A stretch of DNA of 9,244 nt from an uncultured Hyphomicrobiales bacterium (GTDB taxonomy: Bacteria; Pseudomonadota; Alphaproteobacteria; Rhizobiales; Aestuariivirgaceae): positions 1-9,244 of the forward strand of contig CAIYXE010000422.1 in the NCBI GenBank assembly GCA_903930095.1. Reading direction: 5' to 3'. The position numbers and the translations under genes are program-made. The notes under the pieces were generated by a model. It was not told where the DNA came from. It saw nothing but the letters and a program-made list of their open reading frames with translations, and did not search any database. Of the stretch, positions 1-5,627 are shown in pieces (within the stretch, counting starts at the first letter, position 1; each line of letters starts with the position of its first letter).

Positions 1-17
1 CTCCCCCGGTGGGGGAG
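1..17. repeat. Short perfect hairpin at left edge (possible terminator or dispersed intergenic palindrome)
   Basis: Two 7-base arms, CTCCCCC and GGGGGAG, pair perfectly around a GGT loop. The hairpin lies 35 bases past the stop of the permease gene. No T-run follows on either strand within the window, so it is not a textbook rho-independent terminator. Small CTCCCC/GGGGAG palindromes recur between genes in many alphaproteobacterial genomes, so this may be one copy of such a dispersed element. The window edge cuts off any longer arms, so its full extent is unknown. Confidence 0.4.
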
Positions 18-51
18 AGGAATGACGGTTTTCGCCTGAACTGCTGTTTCT

Positions 52-855
52 CTACATCACCCGGCCCATGGAAAAGCCCGTGGCGAGATAGCGCCGGACG
101 AAGATGAGCAACAGCAGCCCCGGCAGCAGGGCGATGACGCTTGCCGCCGAGAGAAGTGCAATATCGCCCGAGAGCACACCGGCCGCCCGGGTCATGATGC
201 CGGCGATGGGCTTGGCGTCAATGGTGGTCAATGCATTGGCCAGCATGTACTCGGTCCAGGAGAACATGAAGCAGAAGAAGGCCGCAACCGCGATGCCGGG
301 TGCGATCTGCGGCATGAGGATGCGCAGCAGGAAGGAGGAACGGCTATGGCCGTCGATCATCGCGCTCTCGTCCATCTGGCGCGGGATGGCGGAGATGAAA
401 CCCTCGAGAATCCAGATCGCCAGCGGCACGTTGAAGAAGCAGTGCGCGATGGCAACCGCCAGGTGGGTGTCGATCATGCCGAGGTCCGAGAAGATCTGCA
501 CGAAGGGTGCGAGCAAGATGGCGGGCGACAGCATCCTGAACATCAGCAGCCCGAAGAACAGCGTCCTGTGGCCGAAGAAATCATGCCGCGAGAAGGCATA
601 GGCCGCGGGCAAGGCAACACCCACCGAAATCACCACATTGAGCCCGGCATAGATGATGGCGTTGACGTAGCCCATGTACCAGTCCGGATCGGTGAAGATC
701 AGCGCGTAGTTCGCCAGGCTCACCTCATGGGGATAGAAGGTGAGGCCGCCGGCAATCTCGGCATTGGTCTTGAAGCTCATCGCCACCAGCCAGTAGACCG
801 GCGTCATCAGCAGCACGACATAGATGATGGGTGCGAGGGGGAAACTGCGCTTCAT
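52..855 (-). CDS. Carbohydrate/polyol ABC transporter permease, MalG-type (GlpQ-like)
   Basis: This is an inner-membrane permease subunit of an ABC importer and forms the translocation pore with the neighbouring permease. The 267-residue length is usual for the MalG/GlpQ class. Residues 8-27 form the first membrane helix, with about five more after it. The cytoplasmic EAA loop that docks on the ATPase is at about 157-186 (DESAMIDG at 162-169). The stretches SFKTNAEI (27-34), DTHLAVAIAHC (129-139) and NVPLAIWILEGF (142-153) recall GlpQ of the rhizobial glycerol importer GlpSTPQV. That assignment is from memory, so the substrate is inferred. I chose the ATG at 855 over a longer frame reaching position 900 because it overlaps the upstream permease stop as ATGA and has AAGG four bases before it, the usual sign of translational coupling. 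Confidence 0.93.
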   Translation of the reverse strand: MKRSFPLAPIIYVVLLMTPVYWLVAMSFKTNAEIAGGLTFYPHEVSLANYALIFTDPDWYMGYVNAIIYAGLNVVISVGVALPAAYAFSRHDFFGHRTLFFGLLMFRMLSPAILLAPFVQIFSDLGMIDTHLAVAIAHCFFNVPLAIWILEGFISAIPRQMDESAMIDGHSRSSFLLRILMPQIAPGIAVAAFFCFMFSWTEYMLANALTTIDAKPIAGIMTRAAGVLSGDIALLSAASVIALLPGLLLLIFVRRYLATGFSMGRVM

Positions 856-1727
856 GAGGCCTTGCCCCGCCCTGGAACGATGAGCGCGAAGAACAGCCAC
901 GAAATGAGAAGGACGAGCGAAAGATAGATGATCGACATGGCGCCCCCCTGCCCGAGGTCAAACTCGATCGTCGCTGTCTGGATGAGTTCATGCGAGAGGA
1001 AGGTGGTGGAGACACCGGGCCCGCCGCGGGTGACGACATAGGCCTCGGCATAGATCATCAGGCTGTCCATCAACCGGAGGAGAATGGCGATCAGCAGCAC
1101 GAGATGGAGCCGTGGCAGCTGGATGTGGCGGAAGACCGCCCATGCCCCTGCCCCGTCGATCCGCGCGGCGCGGTAGTAATCCTCCGGTATGGCGCGCAGC
1201 CCCGCATAGCAGAGCAGCACCACGAGGCTGGTCCAGTGCCAGGCGTCCATCAGGAGCAGTGTCGCCCAGACCACCACCGGGTTGTTCATGTCATAGCCAA
1301 GGCCAAGCAGGCCGGCGGCGGCTGGCAAAAGTCCGATCGCGGGCGCCGACATCACCTTCCACAGATAACCCACGACGATGAGCGGAGCGAGGAGCGGGAT
1401 GGCGAGCAGCACGATCAGCAGCGAGGCGAGAGGCCCGGACGGCGGCAACCTGAGCGCGATATAGATGCCGAGCGGAATCTCAATGAGCAGCACCAGCGCG
1501 GCAAAACCCAGGCTTCTGGCCAGCGCCCACCAGAACTCGGGCGAAGAGAGCACGCTTACATACCAATCCGCCCCGACCCACACGAAGCTGTTTCCGGCGA
1601 ATGTATCGTGTACGGAATAATAGGCGACGAACGCAGCAGGCAACACGCCGCTCACCAGCATGACAATCAGGGCGGGAAGAAGCATCGCGGGGGGAGCAAG
1701 CGGGCGGGACATCACACGGGCGAGCAT
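852..1727 (-). CDS. Carbohydrate/polyol ABC transporter permease, MalF-type (GlpP-like)
   Basis: This is the partner permease of the ABC importer in the inner membrane. It has 291 residues from the ATG at 1727, or 286 if the ATG at 1712 is used; neither has a clear Shine-Dalgarno sequence, and an in-frame TGA blocks anything longer. The first helix is at about 14-34, followed by a periplasmic stretch (SVHDTFAGNSF, 38-48) and further helices near 70-92, 102-122, 151-172, 207-227 and 264-285. The EAA loop is at about 179-207 (YYRAARIDGAGAW at 184-196). The segment DAWHWTSLVVLLCYAGL (161-177) strongly recalls GlpP. The gene follows the ClpP-like gene after 37 bases and overlaps the second permease by four. 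In known glp operons the ATPase genes precede the permeases. Here they do not, so the ATPase and binding protein must be encoded beyond the left edge or elsewhere. Confidence 0.92.
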   Translation of the reverse strand: MLARVMSRPLAPPAMLLPALIVMLVSGVLPAAFVAYYSVHDTFAGNSFVWVGADWYVSVLSSPEFWWALARSLGFAALVLLIEIPLGIYIALRLPPSGPLASLLIVLLAIPLLAPLIVVGYLWKVMSAPAIGLLPAAAGLLGLGYDMNNPVVVWATLLLMDAWHWTSLVVLLCYAGLRAIPEDYYRAARIDGAGAWAVFRHIQLPRLHLVLLIAILLRLMDSLMIYAEAYVVTRGGPGVSTTFLSHELIQTATIEFDLGQGGAMSIIYLSLVLLISWLFFALIVPGRGKAS

Positions 1728-1764
1728 GCCGTCAGGCCGGTGGGCGCGTCAAGCAGCGGCATGA

Positions 1765-2643
1765 TCAACGCAGCGCCTCGCCGGGAGGAAGGATGGGCTC
1801 CTCATCACGCCAGGCCGGCAGAAGCTCCGTGATGATGCCGGCCTTGTAAAGGCCATAGAGCTCGTAGCCGCTGAGGATCAGGCTGCCCGGCTTGTAGATG
1901 CGGTTATCCTCCTCCAGAAAGGCGAGGAACCCCGCTTTCATGCCCGAGGCGGTGAGAATCTCCAGATACGCCTTCGTCGCCGCGGGATTGGGAATGTTGG
2001 TGAGCGTGCTCCGCGCGCCGTGGAAGACCCACACCGAGGCGCCACTCGCCTTGCGCTTCTTGCCCTGCATGAATACCGGAATGCAGCCCGAGGCACAGAT
2101 CGCACCTTCCATGACGCGCGTGGTCAGCTCCATCTTGCCCCTCACCTCCTGGAGAAGTGCAACGAGTTCCTTCACATAGGCCAATTCACCGCCATTGCTG
2201 TCAAGCTCCAGAACCACGCGATGGAAACGCTGCGGGCTTGCCAGCAGGAGGGCACGCAGGTCATCTGCCAGCGGCGGCAGCAGAGGGCCGGAATAGCGAA
2301 GGCCAACGCCATCCGCCGCAATCCACGGGACCTCCTCTCGTGTGAAGATCTCGAGACCGCCGGACTTCGGCAGACCAGTCCATTGCGCCTCGATGCGCCA
2401 TGGCTGGTTTTCCCAACTCGCCTCCAGCATCCCCGGCGGGGGATCACGCGCGGGGCGCCCGGCGCTGCATATCCAGCGGGTCTCAACATCCAGCGGATGC
2501 CGGGCCGTCTGCCATTCGGCAAACTGCTTGCGCGTTTCGCACTCGCCCCGCGTGGCGAAGGCCCTGGACGCCCAGCCATCGATGTGGTCGCCCGATATCC
2601 AGTCATTGCCGAGGAGAAAGAAGACGGTGAGCCACCACTGCAT
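1765..2643 (-). CDS. ClpP/crotonase-fold protein, COG3904-like putative serine protease
   Basis: The central and C-terminal part fits the ClpP-like family often annotated as COG3904 predicted periplasmic proteins. The oxyanion-type loop LDSNGGE is at 147-153. The nucleophile region CASGC is at 183-187, with Ser185 as the candidate nucleophile and the two flanking cysteines typical of the family. His208 lies in VWVFHGA, where the catalytic His is expected. The usual version of the serine motif is C-x-S-A-C, so Gly186 is a small departure. About 110 N-terminal residues match nothing I recognise. The first helix (MQWWLTVFFLL) lacks a leading positive charge, so export is uncertain. The ATG at 2643 is preceded by GGGGAG at a rather long 12-base spacing. 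A frame extending to a TTG at 2760 is unlikely because that codon lies inside the terminator. An ATG at 2682 is also possible. The function and any link to the permeases are unknown. Confidence 0.75.
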   Translation of the reverse strand: MQWWLTVFFLLGNDWISGDHIDGWASRAFATRGECETRKQFAEWQTARHPLDVETRWICSAGRPARDPPPGMLEASWENQPWRIEAQWTGLPKSGGLEIFTREEVPWIAADGVGLRYSGPLLPPLADDLRALLLASPQRFHRVVLELDSNGGELAYVKELVALLQEVRGKMELTTRVMEGAICASGCIPVFMQGKKRKASGASVWVFHGARSTLTNIPNPAATKAYLEILTASGMKAGFLAFLEEDNRIYKPGSLILSGYELYGLYKAGIITELLPAWRDEEPILPPGEALR

Positions 2644-2746
2644 CAGAGAACCGCACTCCCCTCGCGTTGCCCCTCCAGTCATTAACACATAGGAAAGTAT
2701 GCGGAAATCCTTGGCGCATGACACGCAGACGATGCCGCAGGCAGGC

Positions 2747-2768
2747 AAAAAACCGCGCAAGGGCGCGG
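2747..2768 (-). terminator. Rho-independent terminator of the nitroreductase-marR transcript
   Basis: Read on the minus strand, a 6-bp all-GC stem (CCGCGC / GCGCGG) with a 4-base CCTT loop is followed at once by six T residues. It lies about 116 bases past the marR stop and upstream of the ClpP-like gene, so it most likely ends the nitroreductase-marR message and makes the ClpP-like gene start from its own promoter. The stem is short but very stable. Confidence 0.75.
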
Positions 2769-2884
2769 CTTCTCCGCCAGATATGATTCGCTCACGCGTC
2801 CGATAGATTCATCGAGTTGCCGAACTTACGCGCGGCCTGGTCATTTTCGTAGCCGGATTGTCTATGCAAGCGGCCGCTCAATTT

Positions 2885-3340
2885 TTACCCGTCGCGCTCC
2901 CGGTCGAGATATTCGCGCATCTGTGTAAGCACGGGCAGAACCTTCGTTATCGTCCCGGCGGGCAAGTGCCTGGACATGAGATCGAACTCCGGCTGAAGCC
3001 GCGCGATGGCGTCATCCCGGAAGCGCCGCCCCCCGTCGGTCAGCATCACGCATTTCGAGCGCCCGTCCTTCGGGTTCGGCACGAGACGCACGAGGCCGGC
3101 ATCGACCAGTCCAGACAGCGTGTGTGTCATGGTGGCCTTGGGAACCTGGAAGGCGCGTGCGATGGCGAGCGGGGTGCGCCCGTCGCCAAGCCTTGCGAGG
3201 TGATTGAGCACGGCGAAATGCGACACCAGGAACCCCTTCAGCAGTTTCGCTTCCAGCATGCGGCCCGAGAGCTGCGAAATGATCGCAATCTCGTTAAAGA
3301 ACGCGAAATACAGCGCGGTGGAGTCGTCAGCTTTGGGCAA
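2885..3340 (-). CDS. MarR-family winged-helix transcriptional regulator
   Basis: This is a DNA-binding repressor/activator of the MarR family, acting as a dimer in the cytoplasm. With the TTG start at 3340 it has 151 residues, the usual family length. An N-terminal dimerisation helix (about 10-35) is followed by the winged helix-turn-helix at about 56-104. The recognition helix includes VPKATMTHTLSGL (66-78), and the wing PNPKDGRSKCVMLTDGG (88-104) carries the typical D-x-R (Asp92, Arg94). The TTG sits within the last codons of the upstream nitroreductase gene, overlapping it by 14 bases, with GGA eight bases before it. An ATG at 3379 would add 13 residues but lacks a ribosome binding site. 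Co-transcription with the nitroreductase, and the twin palindromes in front of that operon, suggest autoregulation. No redox cysteine is obvious in the N-terminal helices (the only Cys is residue 97), so the signal is unknown. Confidence 0.9.
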   Translation of the reverse strand: MPKADDSTALYFAFFNEIAIISQLSGRMLEAKLLKGFLVSHFAVLNHLARLGDGRTPLAIARAFQVPKATMTHTLSGLVDAGLVRLVPNPKDGRSKCVMLTDGGRRFRDDAIARLQPEFDLMSRHLPAGTITKVLPVLTQMREYLDRERDG

Positions 3341-4475
3341 TCTTTGCGTCCAGTGGCCAGCGGGGGCTTGGGGCCACATCAGGCCCGTAACCGATCCGTG
3401 CGAACATTTGAACAGTTCCGCCATCGGGCGCAAGCCTGTTGTGAATGTCGGCGTGGAGCCTTGCCACCTCGGGATATTCCTGCAGGGCCTGGCTGAGCGG
3501 CTGCGTGCCGAGGCCCAGCCCTGTGGCCGCGAGATTCACCCGCACCCAATCCGCACCCGCGGCGATCTGGTCCCGGCGGGTGTTGGTTCGGGTGACGAGC
3601 CAGATGTGGCCCATGGCCGTATCCGTGTTGGCGAACACGGCCTCCGCACCCGCCTTGAAGGCGGATGATGTCGTGTCCGCCGCCGACTGTCGGGTGAAGA
3701 GCCCCAGCAGCCGCAGCGTTTCGAACAGGGAGCCGGTGAAGTCGATGCCGTCGGGGTTGGCATCAACCTCCCGGTGGCCGATGCGAAACAGATCGACACT
3801 TTCCATGTAGGTGCGCGGCGTCTCGATCTCGATGCGGAGCGCTTCATGCGACATCGCGCGGAACGAGGTGACGTCCGCCGGGTTCACCGTGCCCCCGAAA
3901 CGGGTGCCCGCGGCGGCGGCAGCGCCAAGCACGGCAAGCACATCCGGGGCGACGTCGCGCTGCGTGTCGAAGGGCTCCTTCAAGGACCGCCGGCGCAGCA
4001 CATGCGCGAAGAGAGGATCACGCGGCACCGCCGGATCGGCGCGGAATAGCGCGCGTGCCACTGGGCGGCCATCAAGCGCGGATTCATTCTCGCCTTGAGG
4101 GAAAAGCTCGGTTTCGACCCGGTAACCCTGCTCGGCCGCCGCCATGCGCATGACCTCGAGAAAGCAGCCGAGCCCGATGGTGATCTGGCGGTTGAAGGGA
4201 TCGGTGTGGGGCAGCAGCTTGGCCGTGTCGACATGCAGCACCACCACGTCATCCTGCGAGAGATCGACGAGCCAGGGCTGCCGGTTGTGAGGATTAGGCG
4301 CAAGCAGCGCAAAGGACAGGGCAGCTTTCCGCACCTCCTCATGGGTGCCGGCATCTTTCCAGGGACGTTGGGCGGTGCGCGGGGTGCGGGTCACGGCATG
4401 GACGGCGCTTGCCGTGGCGGCGGCGATCGTGCCGCCCCCGGCAATGGCAATGACCTGGCGGCGGGACAACGGCAT
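3327..4475 (-). CDS. Tat-signal nitroreductase-fold protein (Acg-like flavoprotein)
   Basis: This 382-residue protein begins with a twin-arginine signal (SRRQVI at 4-9, then a hydrophobic Gly/Ala-rich stretch to about residue 26), so it is probably folded with its cofactor and exported to the periplasm. The body resembles the Acg-type nitroreductase-fold family, which usually runs 330-380 residues and contains two related halves. The FMN-contacting motif is at about 58-68 (LAPNPHNRQPW). A C-terminal conserved segment is at about 310-336 (including GLGLGTQPLSQALQEYP at 319-335), followed by RIGYG (360-364). The physiological substrate of this family is not settled; some members may sequester or reduce via flavin. 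The ATG at 4475 has an excellent GGAGG four bases upstream. It is the first gene of the unit with marR and lies directly behind the promoter and operator at 4488-4532. Regulation by the co-encoded MarR protein is inferred. Confidence 0.9.
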   Translation of the reverse strand: MPLSRRQVIAIAGGGTIAAATASAVHAVTRTPRTAQRPWKDAGTHEEVRKAALSFALLAPNPHNRQPWLVDLSQDDVVVLHVDTAKLLPHTDPFNRQITIGLGCFLEVMRMAAAEQGYRVETELFPQGENESALDGRPVARALFRADPAVPRDPLFAHVLRRRSLKEPFDTQRDVAPDVLAVLGAAAAAGTRFGGTVNPADVTSFRAMSHEALRIEIETPRTYMESVDLFRIGHREVDANPDGIDFTGSLFETLRLLGLFTRQSAADTTSSAFKAGAEAVFANTDTAMGHIWLVTRTNTRRDQIAAGADWVRVNLAATGLGLGTQPLSQALQEYPEVARLHADIHNRLAPDGGTVQMFARIGYGPDVAPSPRWPLDAKIAQS

Positions 4476-4487
4476 GGGACCTCCATA

Positions 4488-4525
4488 TAGTTCTATGTCG
4501 AACTACATAGTTCGATATCGAACGA
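4488..4525. promoter_or_regulatory. Twin palindromic operator, probably bound by the co-encoded MarR regulator
   Basis: On the plus strand, TAGTTC-N6-GAAC occurs twice exactly 20 bp apart, at 4488 and 4508. The first copy pairs TAGTTC (4488-4493) with GAACTA (4500-4505). The second contains a perfect 14-bp palindrome, GTTCGATATCGAAC (4510-4523). A 20-bp spacing puts both sites on the same face of the helix, about two turns apart, as expected for two dimers. Dyads of this size are typical of MarR-family operators. The second copy fills the spacer between the proposed -35 and -10 boxes and the first covers the probable transcription start. Binding by this particular MarR protein is inference. 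Confidence 0.65.
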
Positions 4526-4532
4526 AATGCAA
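4504..4532 (-). promoter_or_regulatory. Candidate sigma70-type promoter for the nitroreductase-marR operon
   Basis: Read on the minus strand, TTGCAT (4532-4527) and TATGTA (4509-4504) are separated by exactly 17 bases. Each box matches the housekeeping consensus at three positions, so it is a weak promoter on its own. The predicted start near 4497 leaves a leader of about 22 bases ending in the strong GGAGG. The main support is the exact fit of the perfect palindrome inside the spacer. Confidence 0.45.
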
Positions 4533-4545
4533 GGCCCCATCTTTC

Positions 4546-4758
4546 TCAGTAATGCGGGGGCGGCGGCTCCCTCGCGTCCGTGCGGGCGGCTGCCGCCGTG
4601 TCGAACTCATCGCGGAGTTCACCCAGCCGCCGCTCCAGATGATCGAGCTTGCGCCATTGCGAGATCACCATCTCATTCAGATCGGCAATCACCCTGTCGT
4701 TCTCCGCAAGGCGGCGCTCGAGTTCGGCAATCTGAATCGCCGGATCATTATCGCGCAT
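4546..4758 (-). CDS. slyX: SlyX family protein
   Basis: This small cytoplasmic protein of unknown biochemical role belongs to the SlyX family. At 70 residues it is the usual length. The coiled-coil region at about 9-50 has the heptad-rich IAELERRLAENDRVI (10-24), then the family hallmark LNEMVISQW (27-35), and the protein ends in the diagnostic proline-rich tail PPPPHY (65-70). The ATG at 4758 aligns best with family N-termini. A GTG at 4767 with GAGGAG just before it would add three residues and is a real alternative start. The gene overlaps the end of the upstream acetyltransferase by 11 bases (20 with the GTG), so the two are probably translated from one message. Its stop lies just 14 bases before the -35 box of the next operon. 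Confidence 0.88.
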   Translation of the reverse strand: MRDNDPAIQIAELERRLAENDRVIADLNEMVISQWRKLDHLERRLGELRDEFDTAAAARTDAREPPPPHY

Positions 4759-5299
4759 GCTGTTCACGTTCTCCTCTGCACATCTCAAGCGCCAGCAGGT
4801 CATGATGTATCACGACATCGGCGGGACCGCTGCCCTTCGCATCAATTCTTTTTCCATTGAGCCGCAGGGCAAGGGCGATTGATCGCTCGTTGCCGGGGTC
4901 GATGTAGTTGACAAGCCTGCTCCAGCCGAGTTCCACTCTGGCCCAGCGCATGACGGCACCCGCCGCTTCAAAGGCCGCTCCCTTGCCTTCGGCTTCCGGC
5001 ACGACGAACCATCCGAGTTCGGGCTCCGGATAGCCCTCGGGCTGATAGATCCCAACCTCACCCAGATACTGGCCGGTTGAACGGTCCTCAACGCCGAAGG
5101 GACCGAAACCCTTGAGCGGCCATAAGGCGACACCGGATGCCCAGTGGTGCCATGCCTGCACCCTGTCCATCGGGCCATCTTCCCAGCGGGACCTTTCGGT
5201 CGAAAAGAATTCCGCCCACCGCTCAAAATCGGAAAGCTGCGGCGTGCGAAGCAGGAAACGCGCCGTCAAAAGGGTGGGGGCCTCGATCAGTCTTGCCAT
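4748..5299 (-). CDS. GNAT-family N-acetyltransferase (RimJ/RimL-like)
   Basis: This predicted cytoplasmic acetyl-CoA-dependent N-acetyltransferase of 183 residues is of the Acetyltransf_3 / RimJ-RimL type, which modifies protein N-termini or small molecules. The N-terminal LTARFLLRTPQLSDFERWAEFF (11-32) is the standard opening of this subgroup (L-x-T-x-R-L-x-L-R). The strand LGWFVVPEAEGKGAAFEA (95-112) contains the acetyl-CoA pyrophosphate loop, here E-G-K-G-A-A in place of the commoner R/Q-G-x-G-x-G/A. The motif IDPGNERSIALALRL (133-147) matches the conserved P-x-N-x-x-S segment. The ATG at 5299 is preceded by GGATTGAGAA, a modest ribosome binding site. The substrate cannot be told from sequence. 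It lies at the head of the slyX pair and diverges from the CPBP gene. Confidence 0.9.
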   Translation of the reverse strand: MARLIEAPTLLTARFLLRTPQLSDFERWAEFFSTERSRWEDGPMDRVQAWHHWASGVALWPLKGFGPFGVEDRSTGQYLGEVGIYQPEGYPEPELGWFVVPEAEGKGAAFEAAGAVMRWARVELGWSRLVNYIDPGNERSIALALRLNGKRIDAKGSGPADVVIHHDLLALEMCRGEREQHAR

Positions 5300-5627
5300 T
5301 TCTCAATCCGTTGTTTGAAGACGGGCCGCAACAGGTCCCATTTTTTGCCAAACGGACCGTTGAAAACTGCAACCGTGCCATAGGCCGCCACCCGTCGCAC
5401 CTTCCGAAACTCCACGCCCAGTGTATGCCATGCCCCGGAACTCACTGATCTGTTCATCGGAGGAGGCCGCCAAATTCTGCTCAAAAGATCGTGTGCAATG
5501 GTCTGATTTTGCTTCACTGGCTTGTCTTGTACATAATTTTTTTAGAAGATCACAGTTTGTGTGGCCCCGTCCTTCGTGAGTTGATTGAGAAAGCGGAAGA
5601 GACCAAGTCAAGAGGCTGAAATCCAAC
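5300..5627. other. Divergent intergenic region, 328 bp, with one doubtful small ORF
   Basis: This gap between the acetyltransferase (minus) and the CPBP gene (plus) is richer in A+T than its surroundings around 5520-5550. It should hold promoters for both genes; only a plus-strand candidate (5509-5537) is visible. A minus-strand open frame from GTG 5517 (76 codons) or ATG 5457 (56 codons) down to a TGA at 5287 overlaps the start of the acetyltransferase by 13 bases. It matches no family I know, has no Shine-Dalgarno sequence at either start, and its third codon positions are only about 62% G+C. I therefore do not call it a gene. GGAGGAGG at 5459-5466 on the plus strand is not followed by a start codon. 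Confidence 0.5.
5509..5537 (+). promoter_or_regulatory. Candidate sigma70-type promoter for the CPBP gene
   Basis: TTGCTT (5509-5514) and CATAAT (5532-5537) are separated by 17 bases. The -10 box matches the consensus at five of six positions, the -35 only at its TTG. A start near 5544 would give a leader of about 84 bases. The following T-run (5537-5543) is A+T-rich initiation sequence and not a terminator, as no stem precedes it. Confidence 0.4.

Noticed and set aside
990..1832. 280-codon plus-strand frame opposite the MalF-type permease
   Set aside because: The composition (Gln, His, Arg, Glu and Gly repeats, no hydrophobic core) is that of a shadow frame, and the minus strand codes for a clear permease.
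2020..2685. 221-codon plus-strand frame opposite the ClpP-like gene
   Set aside because: The minus-strand product has recognisable ClpP-fold motifs; the plus-strand product has none.
2644..2760. Extension of the ClpP-like gene to a TTG at 2760
   Set aside because: The TTG lies in the stem-loop of the terminator at 2747-2768, so a transcript starting from its own promoter would hardly include it, and there is no ribosome binding site.
5536..5543. T-run after an A+T-rich stretch as a terminator
   Set aside because: No GC stem precedes it on the plus strand, and it fits better as sequence just downstream of a -10 box.
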